From the NCBI GenBank assembly GCA_003283765.1, contig QBVY01000001.1, positions 1 to 64,000 on the forward strand: 64,000 bases of DNA, given 5' to 3'. The notes below the pieces were generated by a model. The model saw only the letters and a program-made list of their open reading frames with translations, did not search any database and had not been told where the DNA came from. The translations under genes were made by a program, and so were the position numbers. Source of the stretch: SAR86 cluster bacterium AG-313-N18. Lineage in GTDB: Bacteria; Pseudomonadota; Gammaproteobacteria; Magnimaribacterales; D2472. Positions 21,550 through 30,968 of the stretch are shown in pieces. Every line of letters starts with the position of its first letter. The stretch's first letter is position 1.

Positions 21550-22249
21550 TATTCTGCTAATTACATTTGATTTAGATGATACATTTTGGGATATCAAGAG
21601 CACCATCATCAATGCTGAAATGAATTCTAGAAAATGGTCTGAAGACAGGATTGGAGAAAAAATAGAATGGGGAACATTTGAAGATTTTATGAAAATTAGA
21701 AATGAGTTGGTTAAAGAAGATACATCTCTAGAATATGATCTGGGAATGCTTAGGAAAAAAACAATTGCTCACCATACTAAAAAATTTTTTAAAGATGCAA
21801 AAGATTTAGATGAATTTATTGAGGATGCTTATACTTTTTTTTTAGGGGAAAGACACAAAGTAACTTTTTATGACAACGTGGTTTCAGTTTTAGAACAATT
21901 ATCTGCTGAATATAAACTTGGCGTTCTTACAAATGGTAATGCTGATGTAAATAAATTAGGTATTGGCCACTTATTTGATTTTTCAATTTCTTCTATGGAT
22001 GTGAAAAGCAATAAGCCAGATAAAGCTCATTTTGTTAAAGCTCGTGAACTGTCCCAAATTGATTTTAAAAACACTCTTCATGTTGGAGATCATCAGGTTA
22101 ACGATATTTTAGGAGCAAGAAAACTAGGTATAAATACAATGTGGTTTAATCTTAATAATCTTGATTGGGAGATTGATGAAAATCCACCGATTCAATTTAA
22201 TAAATGGTCCCAATTTATAAAACTGGTAGAAAAAAGTTATGGCAACTAA
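21542..22249 (+). CDS. HAD superfamily hydrolase (YigB-like)
   Basis: FDLDDTFWD, LTNGNAD, KPDKAHF, HVGDHQVNDILGAR; ATG at 21542 preferred over track start 21509. Confidence 0.88.
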   Translation: MSSILLITFDLDDTFWDIKSTIINAEMNSRKWSEDRIGEKIEWGTFEDFMKIRNELVKEDTSLEYDLGMLRKKTIAHHTKKFFKDAKDLDEFIEDAYTFFLGERHKVTFYDNVVSVLEQLSAEYKLGVLTNGNADVNKLGIGHLFDFSISSMDVKSNKPDKAHFVKARELSQIDFKNTLHVGDHQVNDILGARKLGINTMWFNLNNLDWEIDENPPIQFNKWSQFIKLVEKSYGN

Positions 22250-22490
22250 GGATTCCTTTGATGCTTTTGTTAGCATTCTTCGTGACAAAATTGATGGGTT
22301 CTCTGAGAATGTAAATCAACCTAGCGTGAAGATTATCCAAAACGAGCTCAGAGATAAATTTGACGATCTTGCAAAATCACAGGGTTATGTCTCAAATGAA
22401 GAATATGAGGCTCTCAAAGGCTTGGCTGAAAGACTAGAGCAAAGAGTTTCCAAACTGGAAGAATTATTAGACGAATCTAAAACTAAATAG
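22239..22490 (+). CDS. ubiK: Ubiquinone biosynthesis accessory factor UbiK (BMFP/YqiC family)
   Basis: 83 aa, NELRDKFDDLAKSQGYVSNEEYEALKGLAERLEQRVSKLEELL. Confidence 0.8.
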   Translation: MATKDSFDAFVSILRDKIDGFSENVNQPSVKIIQNELRDKFDDLAKSQGYVSNEEYEALKGLAERLEQRVSKLEELLDESKTK

Positions 22491-22797
22491 TATCAAGCAT
22501 GTACTGAACAGCTATGCCTATTTCTTCTTTGGTGCAATCTACACAAAGACCCTTAGCCGGCATTCCGTTGATTCCATTGTAGGCATTATTAACAAGCATC
22601 TCATAGCCTTTAATCTCTCTTGATTTCCATTGGCCCTTATTACCCATCATTGGAGCGCCTGCAATTCCTGAATCGTGACATGCAGCACATCCATCTTCAT
22701 AGATCTCTTGAGCAGACCTTGAAAATAAGTTGACAGATAAACCAGTTAGTACCAGTAGAGAAAATATGAGATAGGCTTTACTGAAATAAAGTAACAT
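22483..22797 (-). CDS. Cytochrome c5-like monoheme protein
   Basis: EIYEDGCAACHDSGIAGAPMMGNKGQWKSR: CxxCH plus c5 pattern. Confidence 0.88.
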   Translation of the reverse strand: MLLYFSKAYLIFSLLVLTGLSVNLFSRSAQEIYEDGCAACHDSGIAGAPMMGNKGQWKSREIKGYEMLVNNAYNGINGMPAKGLCVDCTKEEIGIAVQYMLDTI

Positions 22798-22816
22798 TTA
22801 ACTCAAGTATATTCTT

Positions 22817-23407
22817 TTAAAGTTTAGATAAGTAGTTTTCTAATCTTTCAGAATTCAGCATAAATTGAGATTTTTTATTTGCCACAGATGCATTTATTTG
22901 CTCAAGATTTGAGGCTTCGCCGACTTGAATAACTCCAATCATCGCCATCATTACATGAGGATCACATTGGTATACATATACACCCTCTGTATCAAGAACA
23001 ACGCTAATATCTTGATTCATAGCACCTGACCATTTTTTTGCACCTTCTGGAATCATCCCTTCCATTGAAGCAGAGTTATGAGCCATATCAGTAGCTTTAA
23101 AATGAACAGTATCTCCAAGCGATACTTTTAAAACTGCTGGCTCAAAGATCATTTGTCCACCACCTCCGGAATTAAGCATTTGCACTACATGCTCAGAGCC
23201 TTCTGATAGTTGCACCTTCTCAACAGACTCAGTCATGCTTGATGGAGATGATAATGCGGTCGCAGCGCCGCAAGATTGGCCCTCTAGGCATATTGCTACA
23301 TTAGTACTTAATCTTTCTGTGACCATTTCGTCATATTTTTTTCCATTAAAAAACAAGGCGAATGTAAAGGTAATTACTAATAGAGGTAAAAAATTTTTAT
23401 TTTTCAT
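22817..23407 (-). CDS. Pseudoazurin-like cupredoxin with N-terminal extension
   Basis: Type I copper ligands: AHN...YQCDPHVMMAMIG (C-x2-H-x4-M); N-terminal membrane segment and ICLEGQSCGAA stretch. Confidence 0.82.
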   Translation of the reverse strand: MKNKNFLPLLVITFTFALFFNGKKYDEMVTERLSTNVAICLEGQSCGAATALSSPSSMTESVEKVQLSEGSEHVVQMLNSGGGGQMIFEPAVLKVSLGDTVHFKATDMAHNSASMEGMIPEGAKKWSGAMNQDISVVLDTEGVYVYQCDPHVMMAMIGVIQVGEASNLEQINASVANKKSQFMLNSERLENYLSKL

Positions 23408-23523
23408 AATTGTTCAAATTGTAATGGCTGTAAAATTTTATATACTTTATCTTTAATAATAAATAATTTATATGATGCATTATAATTTATAATTATAATT
23501 ATTAGAAGTTTTTTTACTACTTA

Positions 23524-24141
23524 TTAGGAAATAGGCTTTTGAAGTTCAATTACGTGATCAACCACCTGAAGCATCTTTGAGTGGCCTCCTTTGGCCTCTA
23601 TTCTATATTGCCCATCTACAAATATCATTGGGGTTGCAGTAACTTTAAACTGTTTTGAAAGTTCTACTGCGCGTTTAACTTTTTGTCTTACGGAAAAGGA
23701 ATTCATATATTTAATTGTCTCGCTTTGATCCACACCAAGTTTTTCAAGAAACTTTAAAATCGCTCCTTCGCTACCTAAAAAATTGCCTTCCTTATGCATT
23801 GCAGTGAAAACTGCTGAGTGAGCAGTATCACCTATACCCAAAGCTTCAATGGTATAAAAAAGTTTTGCATGCAGCTGATGTATAGGGCCCCATGTGACAG
23901 GCATTTTTTGGTAATTTACAGATGAATCTTGTTGTTTAGCCCACTTGGCAGTAATAGGTGCTAAGTTGAAACAGTGTCCACAACCATACCAAAATACCTC
24001 AACCACATCGACCACGCCATCCTCTTTCACAGGCAGTGGCCTTGATAAGGATCCATAATCTCTTCCAAGTCTATATTCTGAAGCAACAGAAACGGAAATA
24101 ATGAGTAGCAAAAAGGAGGATAGAATTATATTTTTTTTCAT
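23524..24141 (-). CDS. dsbA: Thiol:disulfide interchange protein DsbA
   Basis: VVEVFWYGCGHCFNL (CGHC), cis-Pro TATPMIFVDGQY. Confidence 0.92.
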   Translation of the reverse strand: MKKNIILSSFLLLIISVSVASEYRLGRDYGSLSRPLPVKEDGVVDVVEVFWYGCGHCFNLAPITAKWAKQQDSSVNYQKMPVTWGPIHQLHAKLFYTIEALGIGDTAHSAVFTAMHKEGNFLGSEGAILKFLEKLGVDQSETIKYMNSFSVRQKVKRAVELSKQFKVTATPMIFVDGQYRIEAKGGHSKMLQVVDHVIELQKPIS

Positions 24142-24791
24142 TGTTGGTATAGTCCATGCATGTAATTAGCCAAAGCTTCAATATCTGAATCTTTTAAGTT
24201 TTGAGATGCGGATTGCATTACCAGTGAGTAGTCACCAGCGTCTCTTGTAAGATTTCTATATTCTTTGAGAGTAGAAATTAAATAGCCTTTTTGTTGACCT
24301 GAGACTCTTGGAAAACCAGCTTGAGCATTGCCTGCTCCATTTACTGAATGACATGCAGTGCATGCTGGTATGCCCCTTTCTAGATCACCAGCCCTGTAAA
24401 GACTTTCCCCTAAAGCTAATAACTCAGCATCATCTTTGGCTTGGCCTACTGCAGGAGATTGAGAGCTGTAAAAGGCAGCTATATCTAGAAGCTGAGAATC
24501 AGAAAGAGTTTTTAAATAGGGAATAACGGCCATCATCAAAGCATTCTCTCTATCACCCTGTTGAAAATATTTAAGTTGTTCACTTATGTATCTTTGATTT
24601 TGTCCAGCAAGACTCGGCCAATCAGAGCTAATACTCTGACCATTAACCCCATGACATGCTGCACAAGTGGAAACCAATTCAGATCCAGCCTTTGCATCTC
24701 CGATAGAAAACAAATCGGGCATTTTCACCTCAGCCGTTGAGACTGAAAAAGAAATCATGCTGAAGCCAATGATTAAATAAGTTTTTAACAT
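24138..24791 (-). CDS. Diheme cytochrome c4
   Basis: Two CxxCH motifs (CAACHGVNGQS, CTACHSVNGAGN); start taken at ATG 24791 (MLKTYLIIGF signal peptide) rather than track start 25022. Confidence 0.92.
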   Translation of the reverse strand: MLKTYLIIGFSMISFSVSTAEVKMPDLFSIGDAKAGSELVSTCAACHGVNGQSISSDWPSLAGQNQRYISEQLKYFQQGDRENALMMAVIPYLKTLSDSQLLDIAAFYSSQSPAVGQAKDDAELLALGESLYRAGDLERGIPACTACHSVNGAGNAQAGFPRVSGQQKGYLISTLKEYRNLTRDAGDYSLVMQSASQNLKDSDIEALANYMHGLYQQ

Positions 24792-24855
24792 AAATTGTAC
24801 GTTGTGGTTAAGAAGGCATATTATATGTCGTGCATGGCCTGAGATAAATGATCTT

Positions 24856-25440
24856 ATGAAAAATCCTTTCAAAAATACTACTTTTTTATTTGGCATAACA
24901 AAGTATAAAAATCTCCCTGAAGACACTGGAATAGAAATTCTGTTGTCCGGAAGATCAAATGCAGGCAAATCAAGTGCGTTAAACGCTTTAACTGATAATA
25001 AAAAATTGGCAAGGATTAGCAAAACACCAGGACGAACAACAGAAATAAATTTCTTTAAAGTGGAAGAAAGCTTTAAGCTTCTTGACCTGCCTGGCTATGG
25101 TTTTGCTAAGTCGGGTCATTCAAGAAAAAAAGATTGGGGGCCATTGCTTGAAGAATACTTTGAAAATAGAAAAGCTCTTAAGGCCGTTTTAATATTTATG
25201 GATATCAGGCATCCACTTAAACCAATTGATCTCGAAATGATTGAATTGTGTGAAAGCTTTGATGTAGTCTATATTCCTGTACTAACTAAATTAGATAAAG
25301 TATCTAAAAATATTTTAATGAAGACAATACAACAAGTGAGCAAAGCAACCAATGCTCATGAGGTTTTGGCAATTTCATCCCCAAAAAAGACTGGGTTTGA
25401 AAAACTCAGGAAAATTCTGATAGGATTGAAAGATGTCTAA
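24856..25440 (+). CDS. engB: Ribosome biogenesis GTP-binding protein EngB/YsxC
   Basis: LSGRSNAGKSSALNAL, DLPGYGFAK, TKLDKVSK. Confidence 0.94.
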   Translation: MKNPFKNTTFLFGITKYKNLPEDTGIEILLSGRSNAGKSSALNALTDNKKLARISKTPGRTTEINFFKVEESFKLLDLPGYGFAKSGHSRKKDWGPLLEEYFENRKALKAVLIFMDIRHPLKPIDLEMIELCESFDVVYIPVLTKLDKVSKNILMKTIQQVSKATNAHEVLAISSPKKTGFEKLRKILIGLKDV

Positions 25441-25957
25441 TTTGTCTTTCCAGTCTCAAAACTGCGATGTTACGCTTGCTGAAGGTATAGAAGAATATCG
25501 AGCTTACTTACAAGTAAATGGCAAAAAACAGTTAATTGATGCCCCAGGATCAACAATTATCAGGGATCATGATGCAACTCATGTAATTTTTGGTCTTGAT
25601 ACCTCTTTAGAACAAGAGTCTATGTTAGATTCATGGGTATTCCTGGGAACAAAATGGAAACTAAAAGAATTACTTGCCTACAACAAACTTCCAGAACTAA
25701 AGCAACTATATAAAGATTTTTGGCGCGATCCTGGTTACTTTCGACTCTTAATGGTTGCTATTAAACTAGCGCCCATTAAATTTCAAATAAGGAAGCGAGC
25801 TAAGCAAATGAATAAAAAGTGGCCTTTTGTGTCGCCTGATTCTTTAATGGATCAAAGGGTTTGTGACTTACGTGAAGAATTCGGAATCAAGATACTTACT
25901 CCAGCAGAACGAATGGTTAAAAAGCCATTAATATGGTCTGGAACTATAGCCAACTAA
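25433..25957 (+). CDS. Coq4-like protein (putative ubiquinone biosynthesis)
   Basis: RDHDATHVIFGLDTSLEQE matches the Coq4 HDxxH-x11-E metal-ligand pattern exactly; LxxxYxxDFWRDPGYF segment. Confidence 0.65.
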   Translation: MSNLSFQSQNCDVTLAEGIEEYRAYLQVNGKKQLIDAPGSTIIRDHDATHVIFGLDTSLEQESMLDSWVFLGTKWKLKELLAYNKLPELKQLYKDFWRDPGYFRLLMVAIKLAPIKFQIRKRAKQMNKKWPFVSPDSLMDQRVCDLREEFGIKILTPAERMVKKPLIWSGTIAN

Positions 25958-25961
25958 ATCA

Positions 25962-28661
25962 TTAGTGAGCTTCGTTCCAATTTGCTCCTGTATTTGCATC
26001 CACTATTAAAGGAATGTCTAATTTAACTGCACTTTCCATAAGGCTTGTAATATTTTCAAGGGCCTCCTCTGCAAAACCTTTTTTTACTTCAAAAATTAAC
26101 TCATCATGAACCTGCATAATCATTTTTATATCTGAGTTATTATTTCCAATCCAATGATCAACATCAATCATTGCCTTTTTAATAATGTCTGCTGCAGAAC
26201 CCTGCAATGGAGCGTTTATGGCAGCTCTTTCTGCCGCTTGACGCCTTAGTCCGTTAGAATCATTTATAGCAGATACATGCAGTTTTCTTCCAAGTATGGT
26301 CTCAACAAAAAGATTTTTTTTAGCTAATTCTTTTGTAGAGTCCATATATTTTCTTACACCCGTATATCTCTCAAAGTATGTATCAAGATATGCTTGCGCT
26401 TCATGTCGTGGAATGCCTAGCTGTCTAGTGAGTCCAAAGGCAGACATGCCATAGATTAGTCCAAAATTAATTGCTTTAGCACTTCTGCGATGATCTGGCG
26501 ACACATCTTCGAGTGAGATATTAAAAATTTCTGAAGCAGTGGCTGAATGAACATCTATATTATTATTGAATGCATGAGTTAAATTTTTATCTCCAGATAG
26601 ATGGGCCATAATTCTTAATTCAATCTGCGAGTAATCAGCTGAAATCAATACATTCCCTTTTTCAGCTATAAAAGCCTCTCTTATTTTTCTTCCTTCGGGA
26701 GTTTTGATTGGAATATTCTGAAGATTGGGTTCAGTAGAGGAGAGTCTTCCAGTTGAGGTTACAGCTTGTTGATATGAGGTATGAATCCTTTTTGAGACAG
26801 GATGCTTAATATTAATCAAGCTATCTGTATATGTGGATTTTAATTTTGCTAAGCCTCTATATTCGATAATAATTTTTGGAAGGTCATATTCTTCAGCCAG
26901 TCTTTGAAGAGTGTCTTCATTAGTTGAGGGCTGGCCTTTTGGAGTCTTCTTAAGAACGGGCAAATTTAATTTATTGTAAAGAATCTCAACAAGTTGTTTT
27001 GGAGAGTCCATGTTGAATTCTTCTCCCGCCACTTTAAATGCAGCTTTAGATAGTTCTTCAATCTTAATTGCTAGCTCATTTGAATATTCTGATAGCATTC
27101 GTGCGTCAATCTTTGCTCCATTAGTTTCGACCCTAATTAGGGACTGAAGCATGGGATATTCGATAGATTGAAGAAGGTTAATAAGCTTGGGTTGATCTTT
27201 AAGCATTCCATTGAGGAGATTAAAAAGCCTTAGGGTTACATCAGCATCTTCTGCTGCATAGAATGTTGCAGCTGGAATATCTACCTGAGCAAAGTTAATT
27301 TGCTTTGAGGCAGAGCCTACAACTTCTTCATACTTCATAGGCTCATAATTTAAGTAATATAAAGCCATCCTATCTAGTCCATGTCTCGTACCGGTACTAT
27401 TTAGAACATATGACATCAACATGGTATCTCCTAGGAACTCTTCCACCTTAATACCATGTCTATTGAGCATGGGTAAATCAAATTTAAGATTTTGTCCAAC
27501 CAATTTTTTTTGATTTTTTGTAATGGCGGATCCCAAGATTTTTTGAATTTGAGTAAGCGGTATCTGTTTTGGCATCTCTTCATATGAATGTTTAATGGGT
27601 ATATAACAGCCCTCTCCTTCATTGCATGCCAACGATATCCCTATAAGATCTGCAGTCATTGTGTCCAAAGAAGAAGTTTCAGTATCAATAGCAAAGACAC
27701 TGCTCTTATCAATTTTTTTAGCCCATGCTTTTAAATCATTTTCTGTTAAAAGAGCTTGATACTCTTTTTTTGATTTTGGGGCTTCAGGAGCTTCGCTGCC
27801 TGAGCTTCGAGATGAGTTTATCCATGTTTTAAATTCTAGGGATGCGAATAATTTATTTAACTCCTCTTGATTCTCCTCAGCCATAAGCAGATCTTCAAGA
27901 GAAACTTTTAAATCAACGTCTTTTTTTAAAGTAACAAGTTCAATGTTTCTATCTAAATCTGGAATAGAGTCTCTGAAGTTCTGCCCTACAACTCCAGTAA
28001 GTGAATCTGCATTATCAATAATTCCCTGAAGAGTCTTGAATTCACCAAGCCACTTAACAGCAGTTTTGGGCCCTACTTTTGGTACACCTGGAATATTGTC
28101 AGAAGTATCTCCAACAATCGCTAGATAATCAATTATCTGATTTGGATGAACGCCAAACTTTTCTTCAACTCCCACAACATCATAAATTTGATTATTCATG
28201 GTATTCATCATCTTTACTAGTGGGTCCTCAACCAGTTGCATGAGGTCTTTGTCCAAAGAAGATATAACTATAGGCATTCCTTGCTGTGAACCCATCACAG
28301 CCAAAGTGGCGATAACATCATCGGCTTCTACTTTTGGGATTTCAATAACTGGCATTCCCATTGCATTACATATTTCCTTTAATGGAGAAAGCTGCTCTCT
28401 TAAATCCTCAGGCATTGGGGGGCGATTAGCTTTATAGTCTTTATAAATATCATGACGAAAATTTTTGCCCTTAGCATCAAAGATTGAAAGGTAATATGAA
28501 TCAGGGTTTTCCTTGCGTAAGTTGCGTAACATATTTGTAACCCCTTTAACTGCGCCTGTTGGAAGGCCTGTTGAGGTTGTTAGAGGTGGCATTGCATGAA
28601 AAGCTCTATACAAGTAAGAGGAGCCATCTATTAAAAAAATTTTTTTTGCAGGTGTATTCAT
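25962..28661 (-). CDS. polA: DNA polymerase I
   Basis: 5'-3' exo FLIDGSSYLYRAFHA; 3'-5' exo FAIDTETSSLD; polymerase SADYSQIELRIMAHLS, MQVHDELIFEV. Confidence 0.98.
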   Translation of the reverse strand: MNTPAKKIFLIDGSSYLYRAFHAMPPLTTSTGLPTGAVKGVTNMLRNLRKENPDSYYLSIFDAKGKNFRHDIYKDYKANRPPMPEDLREQLSPLKEICNAMGMPVIEIPKVEADDVIATLAVMGSQQGMPIVISSLDKDLMQLVEDPLVKMMNTMNNQIYDVVGVEEKFGVHPNQIIDYLAIVGDTSDNIPGVPKVGPKTAVKWLGEFKTLQGIIDNADSLTGVVGQNFRDSIPDLDRNIELVTLKKDVDLKVSLEDLLMAEENQEELNKLFASLEFKTWINSSRSSGSEAPEAPKSKKEYQALLTENDLKAWAKKIDKSSVFAIDTETSSLDTMTADLIGISLACNEGEGCYIPIKHSYEEMPKQIPLTQIQKILGSAITKNQKKLVGQNLKFDLPMLNRHGIKVEEFLGDTMLMSYVLNSTGTRHGLDRMALYYLNYEPMKYEEVVGSASKQINFAQVDIPAATFYAAEDADVTLRLFNLLNGMLKDQPKLINLLQSIEYPMLQSLIRVETNGAKIDARMLSEYSNELAIKIEELSKAAFKVAGEEFNMDSPKQLVEILYNKLNLPVLKKTPKGQPSTNEDTLQRLAEEYDLPKIIIEYRGLAKLKSTYTDSLINIKHPVSKRIHTSYQQAVTSTGRLSSTEPNLQNIPIKTPEGRKIREAFIAEKGNVLISADYSQIELRIMAHLSGDKNLTHAFNNNIDVHSATASEIFNISLEDVSPDHRRSAKAINFGLIYGMSAFGLTRQLGIPRHEAQAYLDTYFERYTGVRKYMDSTKELAKKNLFVETILGRKLHVSAINDSNGLRRQAAERAAINAPLQGSAADIIKKAMIDVDHWIGNNNSDIKMIMQVHDELIFEVKKGFAEEALENITSLMESAVKLDIPLIVDANTGANWNEAH

Positions 28662-28743
28662 AAAAATTTATTATGTCATTAGGTTTTTATATAAGCCATG
28701 GATAATATAAGATCATCATGCATTTAATGCTGCTTAAAAAAAT

Positions 28744-29247
28744 ATGAATATTCTAAGAAAAATTCTACTAGCGCCTCCATTAGTTAACTGCGGACTGGGT
28801 ATAGGTTTAATAGTAGGGGCTTATATTTTTGAAGTTTTTGGCTATTACGACCCATGCCCCCTATGCATCCTTCAGCGTTGGTCTTTTGGATTAATTGCAT
28901 TATGTGGAGCTCTATTAATAATTCCAGGATTATATTTAGCAATCAGAAAAGCTCTTCTGCTTTTGGCTGGTTTATTTTCAATGGGTGGCGGAGTGATTGC
29001 TGGTAGACAAATATACTTACAAAATCTTCCCAGTGATCAAGTTCCAACGTGCGCTCCCCCAATGGATTTTTTAATGGATACTCTTCCAATTTTTGAGGTG
29101 ATACAGACTATCCTTCTTGGAGATGGTAATTGCGCTGAATATGAATGGAGATTTATTTTTAATTTTGCAGAGTGGGCATTAATATTCTTTATCTTCTTGT
29201 TGTGCTACAACCTTTACTTTTTGTTCAAAAAGTCTACAAAAATCTAA
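28744..29247 (+). CDS. dsbB: Disulfide bond formation protein DsbB
   Basis: YDPCPLCILQRW, TCAPP, multiple TM segments. Confidence 0.92.
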   Translation: MNILRKILLAPPLVNCGLGIGLIVGAYIFEVFGYYDPCPLCILQRWSFGLIALCGALLIIPGLYLAIRKALLLLAGLFSMGGGVIAGRQIYLQNLPSDQVPTCAPPMDFLMDTLPIFEVIQTILLGDGNCAEYEWRFIFNFAEWALIFFIFLLCYNLYFLFKKSTKI

Positions 29248-29417
29248 ATCTGTAGTATTGCTACATACAAAAATGCTATTTAAGGCTTTAAAGCATATAT
29301 TTATAGGTTTGTTGACAATAATTACTAAATATTTTCAAATCCACTACATCAAATTCTTAAATTATACTTCTCTCAGAGATGTAGAATATTGTAGAATCTT
29401 AAAAGTGATAAATTTTT

Positions 29418-30959
29418 ATGGAAAGTAATGCATTGACTGAAACATTTGAACTAAATACCGAAGATCTGATCAACGCTGCAATTGAAAATGGTGAGGGCAC
29501 TATTGCGAGCAATGGAGCGCTTTCATTGGTGACCGGAGCTCGAACTGGACGAAGTCCAAATGACAGATTTATTGTTAAAGAAGATAGCACCTCTCATCTG
29601 ATAGATTGGGGTGAAATTAATAGACCTTTTGATGCTGAAAAATTCTCACTTCTCTGGGATAAAGTTGATGCCTATCTTGCAGAAAAAAATCGCTACCTGT
29701 CGAAAGTTCATGTGGGTGCTCATGAAGATCATTACATCCCCGTAAATGTTACCGCTGAGAGCGCTTCTCACAGCATGTTCTCACAATTAATTTTTATCAG
29801 TCCTGACGAATTCAACCCTCAAGCAAAGAAAGAGTGGCAAATAATGAGTGCCTTAAACTATGAATGCTCTCCAGAGGAAGATGGAACAAATTCAGAGGGA
29901 TGCGTCATTATTAACTTTGCAGCTAGAAAAGTTCTACTTGCTGGAATGAAATATGCTGGCGAGATGAAAAAATCTATGTTTTCTGTTCAAAATTTTCTAA
30001 TGCCAGAAAAAGATGTATTACCAATGCACTGCTCATCTAACGTAAATAAAGACGGGAACGTATCGCTATTTTTTGGACTTTCAGGAACTGGAAAAACCAC
30101 GCTCTCTGCTGATCCAACTTGCTCGCTCATTGGAGATGATGAGCATGGCTGGGGAGTGGGCACTGTATTTAACTTTGAAGGTGGTTGCTATGCAAAAACT
30201 ATTGATCTCTCCGAAAAAAATGAGCCTGTTATTTGGAAGGCAATTAAACATGGCAGCATAATTGAGAATGTTTTCTTAGATGAAAGCGGCACTCCTGATT
30301 ACACTAATACCTCATTATCTGAGAATGGGCGCTGTTGTTATCCCCGATCACACATTGATGACGCAATTGAATCAAACTCTGCGGGTGAACCAGAAACGGT
30401 AATATTTTTAACCTGTGATTTAACAGGTGTAATTCCTCCAGTTTCTATTCTTTCAAAAGAAGCTGCAGCCTATCATTTTCTGAGTGGGTATACCGCAAAA
30501 GTTGGATCAACGGAGGTTGGATCAACTGAATCAATTGGTACTACGTTTTCAACCTGTTTTGGGGCACCATTTTTTCCAAGGCCGGCCGGAGTCTATGCTG
30601 ATCTCCTGATGAAAAGAATTGAGGCTTTTAATTCTAAGGTTTTCCTAGTCAATACTGGTTGGACCGGTGGGCCGCATGGAATTGGTTCAAGGTTTGATAT
30701 TCCAACAACAAGAAGAATAGTAAATGCTATTCAAAATGGTGAATTAAGTGATGTAGAAACCACTCATATAGATGGTCTAAATTTGGAAGTTCCTGTAGCA
30801 GTAGATGGCGTTGATTCAAAAGTATTAAATCCAAAAGAAACATGGTCAGACGAAGGCCAATACGATGAATATCTTAAGGATCTAATAGGGCAATTCCAAG
30901 AAAACTTTAAAAAATTCTCAGTAAGTGAAGCAATAGTTGCAGCGGGCCCATCAATTTAG
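29418..30959 (+). CDS. pckA: Phosphoenolpyruvate carboxykinase (ATP)
   Basis: [37 protein letters not shown]. Confidence 0.97.
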   Translation: MESNALTETFELNTEDLINAAIENGEGTIASNGALSLVTGARTGRSPNDRFIVKEDSTSHLIDWGEINRPFDAEKFSLLWDKVDAYLAEKNRYLSKVHVGAHEDHYIPVNVTAESASHSMFSQLIFISPDEFNPQAKKEWQIMSALNYECSPEEDGTNSEGCVIINFAARKVLLAGMKYAGEMKKSMFSVQNFLMPEKDVLPMHCSSNVNKDGNVSLFFGLSGTGKTTLSADPTCSLIGDDEHGWGVGTVFNFEGGCYAKTIDLSEKNEPVIWKAIKHGSIIENVFLDESGTPDYTNTSLSENGRCCYPRSHIDDAIESNSAGEPETVIFLTCDLTGVIPPVSILSKEAAAYHFLSGYTAKVGSTEVGSTESIGTTFSTCFGAPFFPRPAGVYADLLMKRIEAFNSKVFLVNTGWTGGPHGIGSRFDIPTTRRIVNAIQNGELSDVETTHIDGLNLEVPVAVDGVDSKVLNPKETWSDEGQYDEYLKDLIGQFQENFKKFSVSEAIVAAGPSI

Positions 30960-30968
30960 CCCAAACTT

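Noticed and set aside
23408-23523. AT-rich repeats (TAATTATAATTATAA) between the cupredoxin gene and dsbA
   Set aside because: Low-complexity AT sequence expected in this background; no defined structure or conserved motif seen
24792-25022. N-terminal 77-aa extension of cytochrome c4 in the ORF track
   Set aside because: Overlaps the divergent engB gene and precedes a normal signal peptide; ATG 24791 is the sensible start
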